Part shown: piece after piece, positions 15,786 to 29,331 of the stretch
How positions within the stretch are numbered: the first letter of the stretch is position 1
Layout of the letters: the number at the start of each line of letters is the position of its first letter
The notes under the pieces: generated by a model
What the model saw: only the letters and a program-made list of their open reading frames with translations
Database searches by the model: none
What the model was told of the DNA's origin: nothing
Made by a program: the position numbers and the translations under genes
DNA from: DASSBR01 sp035688265
Lineage (GTDB): Bacteria > Pseudomonadota > Gammaproteobacteria > Natronospirales > DASSBR01
Reading direction: 5' to 3'
Length of the DNA: 64,000 bases
Assembly (NCBI GenBank): GCA_035688265.1
Contig: DASSNE010000034.1
Coordinates: forward strand, 1-64,000

Positions 15786-18308
15786 ATGGATAACCTCACA
15801 ACATACCGCCAAAAGCGCAACTTCAAGCGCACATCGGAGCCGGCCGGCGCTGACGGCGCTTCGCGGCCCGGCAGCGACGATCCCATTTACATCATCCACA
15901 AGCACGACGCGAGCCGGCTGCATTTCGATCTGCGGCTGGAGGAGGACGGCGTGCTGCGGAGTTGGGCGGTGCCGAAGGGGCCGAGCCTGAAGGTGGGCGA
16001 GAGGCATCTGGCCGTGGCCGTCGAGGATCATCCGTTCGAGTACAAGGATTTCGAGGGGACGATTCCCGAGAAGGAGTACGGCGGCGGGACCGTGATGCTG
16101 TGGGATCGGGGGCATTGGCGCGCGAAGAAGGAGAAGACCGGGCATATCGATTTCGAGTTGAACGGCGACAAGCTGGCCGGTTCCTGGACGTTGGTGCAGA
16201 TGCAGGGCAAGGCCGGCGAGGGCGGCAAGAACTGGCTGCTGATCAAGCGCCGCGACCGCAAGCAGACGCGCAAGCCCGCGCCGCCCGGCGATGACGATGT
16301 GAGTGTCGCCAGCGGGCGCACGATGGAGGAGATCGCGCGCGGCGCGAAGCCGAAGGCGCACGAGGAGGTGGCGGCGGAGCGCGCGGCGAAATTGAAAGGC
16401 GCACGCAAGGCCGCGCTGCCGCGCGAGCCTTCGCTGCGGCTGGCAACGCTGGGCAAGCAGGCGCCCGACGGAGACGACTGGCTGCACGAAATCAAGTTCG
16501 ACGGCTACCGGCTGCTGGCGCGCCTCGACCACGGCAAAGTGCGTCTGCTGACGCGCAACGCGAAGAACTGGAGCGAGCGCTTCCCGGCGTTGGGCAAGGC
16601 GCTGGCGAAGCTCCAGGTCGACAGCGCGCTGCTCGACGGCGAGCTGGTGTCGCTGGATGCCGCCGGCGTCAGTCGCTTCGGTGCGCTGCAGGAGGCGATC
16701 AGCGAGCGGCGCACCGATGCGCTCGTCTATTTCGTCTTCGATCTGCTGTATCTCGACGGCTACGATCTCAAGAAAGTGATCCTGCGGGACCGCAAGCGGC
16801 TGCTCGCCGAGCTGCTCGGCAGTGACCCGCCCGCGCTGATCCGCTACACCGATCACGTCGCCGGCAACGGCCCGGCATTTTTCGAGAAGGCCTGCGAAAG
16901 CGGCCTCGAAGGCATCGTCTCCAAGCGCGTCGACAGCCCCTACAGCGGCGGGCGCAGCAAGCAGTGGCGCAAGACGAAGTGCGTGAAGGATGCGGAGTTC
17001 ATCGTCGGCGGCTATACGGACCCGGCCGGCTCGCGCACGGGCTTCGGCGCGCTGCTGCTGGGCGCGTATGACGACGACGGCAAGCTGGCCTACGCCGGCC
17101 GCGTGGGCACCGGCTTCTCGGACCGCCAGCTCGCGGCGCTGCACAAGACGCTCAAGGAGCTGGAGATTGGCAAACGGCCGTTCCGGGAGGCGGTGCCGGA
17201 TTCGGCGGGCGTGCATTGGGTGCGCCCGACGCTGGTGGTGGATGTGACATTCACCGAGCGCACGCGCGACGGCCGGCTGCGTCATCCCAGCTTTCGCGGG
17301 CTGCGCGAGGACCGCAACGGGGACGAGATTCGGCTGCATCCGCGACCCGCGGCGAAGCCGGCGCCGAAGCGGAGTTCAAAACGGCGAACCACAACGCGCG
17401 CCCGCGGCAAGGGCGAAGCGGTCGCCGGCGTGCGCCTCAGCAATCCGAACCGGGTGTTGTACGAACAGATGGGCATCACCAAGCTCGATCTCGCGCACTA
17501 TTACGAGTCGATCGCCGACTGGATCCTGCCGCAACTCGCGGACCGGCCGCTGTCGCTGCTGCGTTGCCCTTCGGGTGCGGGCAACTGCTTTTTCCAGAAG
17601 CATCCGGGCGAGGCGCTGGTGCCGGGAATGCCGCGCATCGACATCACTGAAAACAACGGCGACCTGCGAACTTACGTCTACGTTCACGCGCTGCCCGACC
17701 TGATCTCGCTGGTGCAGGCGGGTACGCTGGAGATTCATCCGTGGGGCAGCCGCGTCGATAACGTCGACAAGCCGGACCTGATCGTGTTCGATCTCGACCC
17801 GTCGCCGGAGGTCGGCTGGGCGGAAGTGCTGCGCGTCGCGGGGACGCTGCGCGAGCGGCTGGAGCAGCTGGGCCTGACGCCGTTTGTGCGGCTGACCGGC
17901 GGCAAGGGGCTGCACCTGGTGGTGCCGCTGCGGCGCCGCGATGGCTGGGACGAGATCAAGGCTTTTGCGCGCGCGGTGTGCGAGGCGCATGTGCACGATG
18001 AGCCGAAGAAGCTGACCGCAACGATGTCCAAGGCGAAGCGGCGCGGGCGGATTTTCCTCGATTATCTGCGCAACGGCCGCGGAGCGACGGCGATCGCCAG
18101 TTATTCGACCCGCGCCCACCCGCATGCGCCGGTTTCGGTACCAGTTCGCTGGGATGAACTCAGCGAATCGATACAATCGGACTATTATCGAGTCGATAAC
18201 CTGCCGCAGCGGCTGGCGGCGTTGAAGGCAAATCCGTGGGCGGACTTCGAGTCGGCACGGCGGCAGATTACCAAGGCGATGCGTAAGGCTGTCGGGATGA
18301 AGACTTAG
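15786..18308 (+). CDS. ligD: Multifunctional DNA ligase LigD (non-homologous end joining)
   Basis: 840 residues with all three activities in Pseudomonas-like order. 3'-phosphoesterase: about 30-165, with HKHDASRLHFDLRLE and HPFEYKDFEGTIPE. ATP-dependent ligase: about 215-520, with the adenylated lysine in EIKFDGYRLL, ELVSLD and the OB-fold FVHWVRP-like GVHWVRPTLVVDV. Primase/polymerase: about 550-830, with RPLSLLRCPSG, FQKHPG and the metal-binding FDLDPS, plus LTGGKGLH. It repairs double-strand breaks with Ku. Two ku genes follow directly, giving a complete end-joining cassette. The ATG at 15786 begins MDNLTTYRQKRNFKRT. A relic of its 5' part lies at 14114-14190. Confidence 0.96.
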   Translation: MDNLTTYRQKRNFKRTSEPAGADGASRPGSDDPIYIIHKHDASRLHFDLRLEEDGVLRSWAVPKGPSLKVGERHLAVAVEDHPFEYKDFEGTIPEKEYGGGTVMLWDRGHWRAKKEKTGHIDFELNGDKLAGSWTLVQMQGKAGEGGKNWLLIKRRDRKQTRKPAPPGDDDVSVASGRTMEEIARGAKPKAHEEVAAERAAKLKGARKAALPREPSLRLATLGKQAPDGDDWLHEIKFDGYRLLARLDHGKVRLLTRNAKNWSERFPALGKALAKLQVDSALLDGELVSLDAAGVSRFGALQEAISERRTDALVYFVFDLLYLDGYDLKKVILRDRKRLLAELLGSDPPALIRYTDHVAGNGPAFFEKACESGLEGIVSKRVDSPYSGGRSKQWRKTKCVKDAEFIVGGYTDPAGSRTGFGALLLGAYDDDGKLAYAGRVGTGFSDRQLAALHKTLKELEIGKRPFREAVPDSAGVHWVRPTLVVDVTFTERTRDGRLRHPSFRGLREDRNGDEIRLHPRPAAKPAPKRSSKRRTTTRARGKGEAVAGVRLSNPNRVLYEQMGITKLDLAHYYESIADWILPQLADRPLSLLRCPSGAGNCFFQKHPGEALVPGMPRIDITENNGDLRTYVYVHALPDLISLVQAGTLEIHPWGSRVDNVDKPDLIVFDLDPSPEVGWAEVLRVAGTLRERLEQLGLTPFVRLTGGKGLHLVVPLRRRDGWDEIKAFARAVCEAHVHDEPKKLTATMSKAKRRGRIFLDYLRNGRGATAIASYSTRAHPHAPVSVPVRWDELSESIQSDYYRVDNLPQRLAALKANPWADFESARRQITKAMRKAVGMKT

Positions 18309-18317
18309 GAACGAATC

Positions 18318-18362
18318 ATGAGCAATGGAATGCGCGACAAGACCGGGCGGTGGGCGCCATGA
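18318..18362 (+). CDS. Possible 14-codon leader peptide coupled to ku
   Basis: ATG at 18318 is preceded by AGGA with a 7-base spacing; the frame runs MSNGMRDKTGRWAP and its TGA (18360-18362) overlaps the ku ATG (18359) as ATGA. The ku start itself has no clear ribosome-binding site, so translation of this small frame could feed ku by re-initiation. No protein evidence; call is tentative. Confidence 0.35.
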   Translation: MSNGMRDKTGRWAP

Positions 18363-19135
18363 CCGCCCGGGCGATGTGGAAGGGCGCGATCTGCTTTGAT
18401 GGCGTACGTGTGCCGGTCAAGTTCTATGCGGCGGTCGCCGATCGGGACGTGCATTTCCGCCTGCTGCACGCCAAAGACCGGGTGCCGGTGAAGCAGGCGA
18501 TGGTGAAGCCCGATTCCGGCGACATCGTGCCCTACGCCGAGGCGCGGCGGGCCTATGTGACCGAGGAGCGCGACTGGGTAGTCCTGAACGATGAGGATCT
18601 GGCCGCCGTCGAGCCGGAGGAGTCCCGCGATGTCGAAATCCTCGAATTCCTGCCGCCGCGGGTGATCGATCACCGCTGGTATCTGCGCCCGTATTATCTC
18701 GGCCCCGACGGCGCCGACAAGGCGTACGCGGCGCTGATTGCCGGCCTCGCCAAGTCCGGCCAGGAAGGCCTCGCCCGCTGGACGATGCGCAAGCAGGAGT
18801 ACGTCGGCGCGCTGCGCCTGCACGCGGGCTACCCGGTGCTGGTGTCGCTGCGCCATGCCGGCGAGGTGATTGCGGTCGAGGAGCTGGAGGCGCCGGGCGG
18901 CCGCGAGCTCGACAAGCGCGAAATCGACATGGCGAAGCAGTTGATCGGCATGCTGGAGGCGCCGTTCGAGCCGGCCGACTACCGCAACGAGCATCGCGCC
19001 CGCATTCTCGACCTGATCGAGACCAAGCGCCGCGGCGGCAAGGCGAAGATCATTCCGTTCAAGCGCCCCAGGCCGACGCAGGATCTGTCGAAGGCGCTGG
19101 AAGCCAGCCTCAAGCGGGAGCGCAAGAGTGCTTAG
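18359..19135 (+). CDS. Ku protein, first copy
   Basis: 258-residue bacterial Ku, the homodimeric ring that binds DNA ends and recruits LigD. It opens MTARAMWKGAICFDGVRVPVKFY, matching the Ku core start, and continues with FRLLH, YVTEERDWVVLNDEDLAAVEPE, and EIDMAKQLIGML; it ends soon after the core with ETKRRGGKAKIIPF and a short basic tail. The ATG at 18359 is preferred; a GTG at 18350 in the same frame is possible. It lies 50 bp after ligD and is coupled to a small upstream frame. Clearly diverged from the second Ku at 19268. Confidence 0.93.
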   Translation: MTARAMWKGAICFDGVRVPVKFYAAVADRDVHFRLLHAKDRVPVKQAMVKPDSGDIVPYAEARRAYVTEERDWVVLNDEDLAAVEPEESRDVEILEFLPPRVIDHRWYLRPYYLGPDGADKAYAALIAGLAKSGQEGLARWTMRKQEYVGALRLHAGYPVLVSLRHAGEVIAVEELEAPGGRELDKREIDMAKQLIGMLEAPFEPADYRNEHRARILDLIETKRRGGKAKIIPFKRPRPTQDLSKALEASLKRERKSA

Positions 19136-19154
19136 GGAATTCAGTAATTCTTTT

Positions 19155-19244
19155 GTCATTCCCGCGAAGGCGGGAATCCAGTCTAATCAGTGGCGGCCTT
19201 GGGCCGCATCCATCTGACTGGGTTCCTGCCTCCGCAGGAACGAC
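19155..19244. repeat. 90-bp double-hairpin dispersed repeat, copy 1
   Basis: GTCATTCCCGCGAAGGCGGG opens the element and GGTTCCTGCCTCCGCAGGAA ends it; between them is an imperfect GGCGGCCTTGGGCCGC palindrome. A second copy with compensating hairpin changes lies at 41341-41430. Here it sits between the two ku genes. Confidence 0.85.
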
Positions 19245-19267
19245 GAGGAAAGCAGACAGGACATCAG

Positions 19268-20275
19268 ATGCCACGTAAACACCACGACAGCGAGCAACAG
19301 TCGCGCCGCCCCGGGCCGCGGCCGTTCTGGTCGGGCATCATCGCCTTCGGTCTCGTCAGCCTGCCGGTCAGCCTGTACGTGGCGACACGTTCCAATAAAG
19401 TGTCGCTGCGGATGGTCGACGAAGATGGCGAGCCGCTCGCGCGGCGCTATTTCTGCCCCAACGAGGAGCGCCCGCTGGAGCCCGATGAGATCGTGCGCGG
19501 CTACGAGGTCGAGAAGGACCAGTTCGTGGTGGTGAGCGACGACGAACTGGACGCGATCGCGCCGCCCAAGTCGCAGGAAATCGACCTGCGCCGCTTCGTG
19601 CCCGCGGACGACATCGACCCGATGTACTTCGAGCGTGCCTACTTCCTCGCGCCGGACAAAGGCGCAACCAAGCCCTATCGCCTGCTGGCGAAGAGCATGG
19701 AGGACACCGGCCGCGCCGGCATCGCCACCTGCGTGATTCGCGGCAAGGAGTACCTGATCGCGATCCTGTCCAGCCACGGCATCCTGCGCGCCGAAATCCT
19801 GCGTTTCGCCGACGAGCTGCGCACGCCCGACGACGTGGGCCCGCCCGAGCCGAAGAATCCGGACGCGGCGGCCGTCAAGCGCATCGAGCAGGCGATCAAG
19901 TCGAATAGCCGCAAGACCCTCGACACCGACAAAATGGCCGATGCCCGCGCCCAGCGCCTGTTGAAGCGCGTCGACGAAAAGCTCAAGGCGGGCGAGGACG
20001 TGATTCACGAGCCGGAGTATGTCGAGGACGAAGAAGAGGCGGAAGGCACCGAGCCGGTGGACCTGATGGCGGTGCTCAAGGCGAGCCTCGAACAGGAAAA
20101 CGATGGGCAACGGGCGCCGAGGCGGCGCGCCGCGAAGCCGAAGCCCGGCGGCGGCCGGAGCCGGAAGGCGGGGCGCTCGCGCGAAGAACTCTACGAAGAA
20201 GCGCAAAAGCTCGATATTCCCGGCCGCAGCAAGATGACCAAGGATGAACTCGCCCGCGCCATCCGCCACCACTAG
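19268..20275 (+). CDS. Ku protein, second copy, with C-terminal SAP-like domain
   Basis: 335 residues. The core (about 1-260) starts with the typical RPFWSGIIAFGLVSLPVSLY and carries YEVEKDQFVVVSDDELDAIAP, YFERAYFLAP and GKEYLIAIL. The C-terminal extension is lysine/arginine-rich and ends SREELYEEAQKLDIPGRSKM then TKDELARAIRHH, a SAP/Rho-N-like DNA-binding helix pair. The ATG at 19268 was chosen because it begins just before the conserved core and after the dispersed repeat. Two unlike Ku proteins beside one LigD suggest a heterodimer or condition-specific use (inference). Confidence 0.93.
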   Translation: MPRKHHDSEQQSRRPGPRPFWSGIIAFGLVSLPVSLYVATRSNKVSLRMVDEDGEPLARRYFCPNEERPLEPDEIVRGYEVEKDQFVVVSDDELDAIAPPKSQEIDLRRFVPADDIDPMYFERAYFLAPDKGATKPYRLLAKSMEDTGRAGIATCVIRGKEYLIAILSSHGILRAEILRFADELRTPDDVGPPEPKNPDAAAVKRIEQAIKSNSRKTLDTDKMADARAQRLLKRVDEKLKAGEDVIHEPEYVEDEEEAEGTEPVDLMAVLKASLEQENDGQRAPRRRAAKPKPGGGRSRKAGRSREELYEEAQKLDIPGRSKMTKDELARAIRHH

Positions 20276-20357
20276 CGGTCCCCAGCGGCGGTTAGGGTCA
20301 TCCCTAGACCGCATTTCCCCCAGACCTTGCTACAATCGAATCCATTTTTGCAGAGAT

Positions 20358-21998
20358 ATGCGCCCATTGGAGTCGGAAACAGCAATCTCGCCGCAACGGG
20401 AGCGCGCGGCAAATCCACCGTCCGCGGACATCCTCGTCGTCGACGACAACAAGCCGAACCTCGCCGCCATCGAGGTGGCGCTCGGCGACATGGGCCGGCA
20501 CCTGGTCAAGGCGGAATCCGGTCAGGCGGCCCTGCGCGAACTGCTGACCCGTGACTTTGCGCTGATCATCCTCGACGTACAAATGCCGGGCATGGACGGC
20601 TTCGAGACCGCGCGACTGATTCGCAACCGCAAGCGCACCCGGCACGTACCGATCATCTTCGTCACCGCCTACACCCGCAACGACGCCGAAATCCTCAAGG
20701 GCTACCGCCTCGGCGCGGTCGACTTCATGTTCAAGCCGATCGTCCCCGAGGTGCTGCGCGCCAAGGCGCGCGTCTTTGTCGAACTGCAGGAGCGCACCGC
20801 CGAGGTGCAGCACCAGGCCCAGCGCCTGCGCGAGCTGGAGCGCCGCGAGAGCCTGCGCCAGATCGCGATCGAGCGCGAACGCTGGAAGGCGGAAACGGCA
20901 CGGCGCGAAAACCGGCAGAAAGATGAGTTTCTCGCCGTGCTCGCGCACGAGTTGCGCAATCCGCTGTCGCCGATCGTCACCGGCATCCAGCTGCTGGAAA
21001 CCTACGGCAAGGACAACGCCGGCGTGTGTCGCGTGCGCGGCATGATGGATCGCCAGGCGCGCCACCTGATGCGGCTGATCGACGACCTGCTCGACGTGGC
21101 ACGCATTACCAGCGGCAAGATCAACGTCGAGATCGGCCGGGTGAATCTGGCCGAGGCCGCCGAACAGGCCGCCGACAGTGTCGCCGAACTGATTGCCGAG
21201 AAGCACCACACGCTTACCGTGACGCCACCGGACGAGGCGCTGACGGTGGCGGCCGACCCGGTGCGCCTGACGCAGATCATCGCCAATCTGCTGAACAATG
21301 CCGCGCGCTACACCGACGACGGCGGCAAGATCGAGTTGACTTGGCTGCGCGACGGCGACGAAGCGCTGATCCGCGTCAGCGACAACGGCCAGGGGATTTC
21401 GCCCGAAATGCTGGAGCGCATCTTTGAGCAGTTCGTGCAGGAAGACAGCCGCGGCCGCGGGCTGGGCCTGGGCCTCGCGCTGGTGCAGCGGCTGGTGGCC
21501 ATGCACGGCGGGCGCGTACGCGCGGCCAGCGACGGCCACGGTCGCGGCAGCGAATTCAGCGTCTGGATTCCGCTGGCGGAGCCGGCCGTGGCGGAAGACG
21601 GTGCCGTGTCGCCGGCAGCGGCCACCGGAAAGTGTGCGCCGCTGAACATCGTGCTGGTCGAGGACGAGGCGGACATCCGCGACAGCATTCAGGCGCTGCT
21701 CGAAGATTGGGGACACCACGTCGACACCGCCGCCGACGGCAGCGACGGCGCCATGCTGATCGCGCGGTGCAAGCCCGACGTGGCGATTGTCGATATCGCA
21801 ATGCCCGGGCTTGACGGCTACGCAGTGGCGCGCCAGGTGCGCCGCGATCCGGGCGGCGAGCGCATCCGGCTGATCGCGATGACCGGCTTCGGCCGCGACC
21901 ACGACCGCCGCCGCGCACTGCAGGCTGGATTCGACCAGCATCTGACCAAGCCGGCACGGCCGGAAGAATTACAACAGGCGTTAATCGCCCATAACTGA
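20358..21998 (+). CDS. Hybrid histidine kinase: receiver, kinase core, receiver
   Basis: 546 residues, no membrane segment, so cytoplasmic. Receiver 1 (about 25-140): ILVVDDNKPN and LIILDVQMPGMDG, with FKPI. A coiled-coil linker leads to HisKA with FLAVLAHELRNPLSP (His about 197) and the HATPase with NLLNNAARYTDDG, RVSDNGQGI and GLGLGLALV. Receiver 2 (about 430-545): NIVLVEDEADIRDS, VAIVDIAMPGLDG, and LTKPA. The start ATG follows CAGAGAT. The next gene, another hybrid kinase, begins 10 bp later, so the two probably form an operon. No DNA-binding output domain is seen; its partner is unknown. Confidence 0.92.
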   Translation: MRPLESETAISPQRERAANPPSADILVVDDNKPNLAAIEVALGDMGRHLVKAESGQAALRELLTRDFALIILDVQMPGMDGFETARLIRNRKRTRHVPIIFVTAYTRNDAEILKGYRLGAVDFMFKPIVPEVLRAKARVFVELQERTAEVQHQAQRLRELERRESLRQIAIERERWKAETARRENRQKDEFLAVLAHELRNPLSPIVTGIQLLETYGKDNAGVCRVRGMMDRQARHLMRLIDDLLDVARITSGKINVEIGRVNLAEAAEQAADSVAELIAEKHHTLTVTPPDEALTVAADPVRLTQIIANLLNNAARYTDDGGKIELTWLRDGDEALIRVSDNGQGISPEMLERIFEQFVQEDSRGRGLGLGLALVQRLVAMHGGRVRAASDGHGRGSEFSVWIPLAEPAVAEDGAVSPAAATGKCAPLNIVLVEDEADIRDSIQALLEDWGHHVDTAADGSDGAMLIARCKPDVAIVDIAMPGLDGYAVARQVRRDPGGERIRLIAMTGFGRDHDRRRALQAGFDQHLTKPARPEELQQALIAHN

Positions 21999-22008
21999 GG
22001 ACGAGAGG

Positions 22009-27720
<5,712 letters not shown>

Positions 27721-27737
27721 CCGCTCGTATCTTCTTA

Positions 27738-27853
27738 CCCCCTCTCCCTTCGGGAGAGGGCTGGGGTGAGGGTGCCCGGTCGAACGCTTTTGGCCATCCC
27801 ATCCTTCTCGACTTCCGACCTCACCCCTAACCCCTCTCCCGAAGGGAGAGGGG
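27738..27853. repeat. Inverted pair of CCCTCTCCC-type dispersed repeats
   Basis: CCCCTCTCCCTTCGGGAGAG near 27738 and a facing copy CCCCTCTCCCGAAGGGAGAG near 27831 flank about 50 bp. Each arm is itself a hairpin and the two can also pair with each other. The block lies between the giant kinase and ubiE and may insulate them. Same family as 5404-5441. Confidence 0.75.
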
Positions 27854-27897
27854 AATGAAGAAGCGCAAAGCTGCGTAATTGAGCGTAGGCGGCTACA

Positions 27898-28662
27898 ATG
27901 CCCGGTATGGATCAGGACGCTCCGAACCAGACGCATTTCGGCTTTCAGCAAGTCCCGGTCGCCGACAAGGCGCGCCGGGTCGGCGCGGTATTCGACTCGG
28001 TCGCGACACGTTACGACCTGATGAACGACCTGATGTCGTTCGGCCTGCACCGAATCTGGAAGCGCTTCGCACTGTCGCAGACGGGCCTCAGGCCCGGCGG
28101 CCGCGCGCTCGACATTGCCGGCGGCACCGGCGACATCGCCCGCGGACTCGCGCGCCAGGTCGGCGATGCTGGCAGCGTGACGATGGCCGACATCAATCGC
28201 GCGATGCTCGACGAGGGCCGGCGCCACCTGGTCGATGCCGGATTCGGCGCGCGCGTGGCGCTGTGCCAGGCCGACGCCGAAGCGCTGCCGTTCCGCGATG
28301 ACTGGTTCGACTGCGCGACGATCGCGTTCGGCCTGCGCAACGTCACGCGCAAGGAGAATGCGCTCGCGAGCATCTACCGCGTGCTGCGGCCGGGCGGCCG
28401 CCTGCTGGTACTGGAATTCTCGCAGCCGACGCTCGCCGCGATCGAGCCGCTCTACGATCTGTATTCGTTCAGGGTGCTGCCGTGGCTCGGCAAGACGATT
28501 GCCCACGACGCGCCCAGTTACCAATACCTGGCCGAGTCGATTCGCATGCACCCGGACCAGCTTACGCTCAAGGCGATGATGGAAACGGCCGGCTTCGAGC
28601 AGTGTCGCTATTTCAACCTGAGCGGCGGCATTGTCGCGTTGCACGTCGGCTACAAGTTTTGA
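27898..28662 (+). CDS. ubiE: Ubiquinone/menaquinone biosynthesis C-methyltransferase UbiE
   Basis: 254 residues, the usual size. UbiE methylates the quinone ring using AdoMet. Seen: HFGFQQVPVADKARRVGAVF, YDLMNDLMSFGLHRIWK, the AdoMet loop LDIAGGTGDIARG, FGLRNVTRKE, and YQYLAESIRMHPDQ. AGGCGG lies 6 bases before the ATG at 27898, which favours it over a second in-frame ATG at 27907. First gene of ubiE-ubiJ-ubiB. Confidence 0.97.
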   Translation: MPGMDQDAPNQTHFGFQQVPVADKARRVGAVFDSVATRYDLMNDLMSFGLHRIWKRFALSQTGLRPGGRALDIAGGTGDIARGLARQVGDAGSVTMADINRAMLDEGRRHLVDAGFGARVALCQADAEALPFRDDWFDCATIAFGLRNVTRKENALASIYRVLRPGGRLLVLEFSQPTLAAIEPLYDLYSFRVLPWLGKTIAHDAPSYQYLAESIRMHPDQLTLKAMMETAGFEQCRYFNLSGGIVALHVGYKF

Positions 28663-28673
28663 TTCGGACGCCT

Positions 28674-29324
28674 ATGCAGGAACAACTACAGACGCCTTCT
28701 CCCGCCCGCACGCACACCGGCGAAAAGCGCGCGCCGGCGCCGATCGCCGGCGTCGTCGACCGTGCGCTCAATGCCTATCTGCGCCGCCTCGACGATCCTG
28801 AGCGCAGCTTGAACGGCCTCGCCGGCCGGGTGCTGATCGTCGAGCTGACCGACCTCGGCTGGGTCTTCCAGATCATCTTCTCGATCGACCGCGTGCACGT
28901 GCGCGGCCGCGGCGAACTGCCGCCGGACACGCGTCTGTCCGGCAGCGTGATTGCGTTCGGCGATGCCGCCGCGCATCGTTTCCGCGAGCTGCCCACCGGC
29001 ATCGAGGTTCACGGCGACGCTGAAGTCGCGCAGCACTTCACCCGCCTGCTCGCCGAGGCGGACATTGACTGGGAAGAGGCGCTCGCGCGGCGCATCGGCG
29101 ACTTCCCGGCGCACCAGATGGGCCGGCTGACGCGCAGCGTCGCCGCCTGGAGCCGGCGCGTGGTCAAGACGCTGACCGCCGACGTGGGCGAATACCTGCA
29201 GGAAGAAGCGCGCTACCTGCCGAGCCGGGCGGAGATCGACGCGTTCCTGGGCGACGTCGACGCGCTGCGCAATGATTGCGATCGGCTCGAAGCACGCATG
29301 AAGCGACTCCAAGAAACACCCTGA
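28674..29324 (+). CDS. ubiJ: Ubiquinone biosynthesis accessory factor UbiJ (SCP2 domain)
   Basis: 216 residues with an N-terminal SCP2 sterol-carrier-like lipid-binding domain (about 20-120, RALNAYLRRLDDPERSLNGL, RVLIVELTDLGW) and a C-terminal helical part (YLQEEARYLPSRAEIDAFLG, VDALRNDCDRLEARMKRL). UbiJ binds ubiquinone intermediates and scaffolds the cytosolic Ubi complex in E. coli. The ATG at 28674 follows the ubiE stop by 11 bp. Sequence is poorly conserved in the family, so context supports the call: it lies between ubiE and ubiB. Confidence 0.9.
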   Translation: MQEQLQTPSPARTHTGEKRAPAPIAGVVDRALNAYLRRLDDPERSLNGLAGRVLIVELTDLGWVFQIIFSIDRVHVRGRGELPPDTRLSGSVIAFGDAAAHRFRELPTGIEVHGDAEVAQHFTRLLAEADIDWEEALARRIGDFPAHQMGRLTRSVAAWSRRVVKTLTADVGEYLQEEARYLPSRAEIDAFLGDVDALRNDCDRLEARMKRLQETP

Positions 29325-29331
29325 CAGCCGT

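Noticed and set aside
15702..17339. Long minus-strand open frame opposite ligD
   Set aside because: Shadow of ligD in GC-rich DNA with no domain signature.
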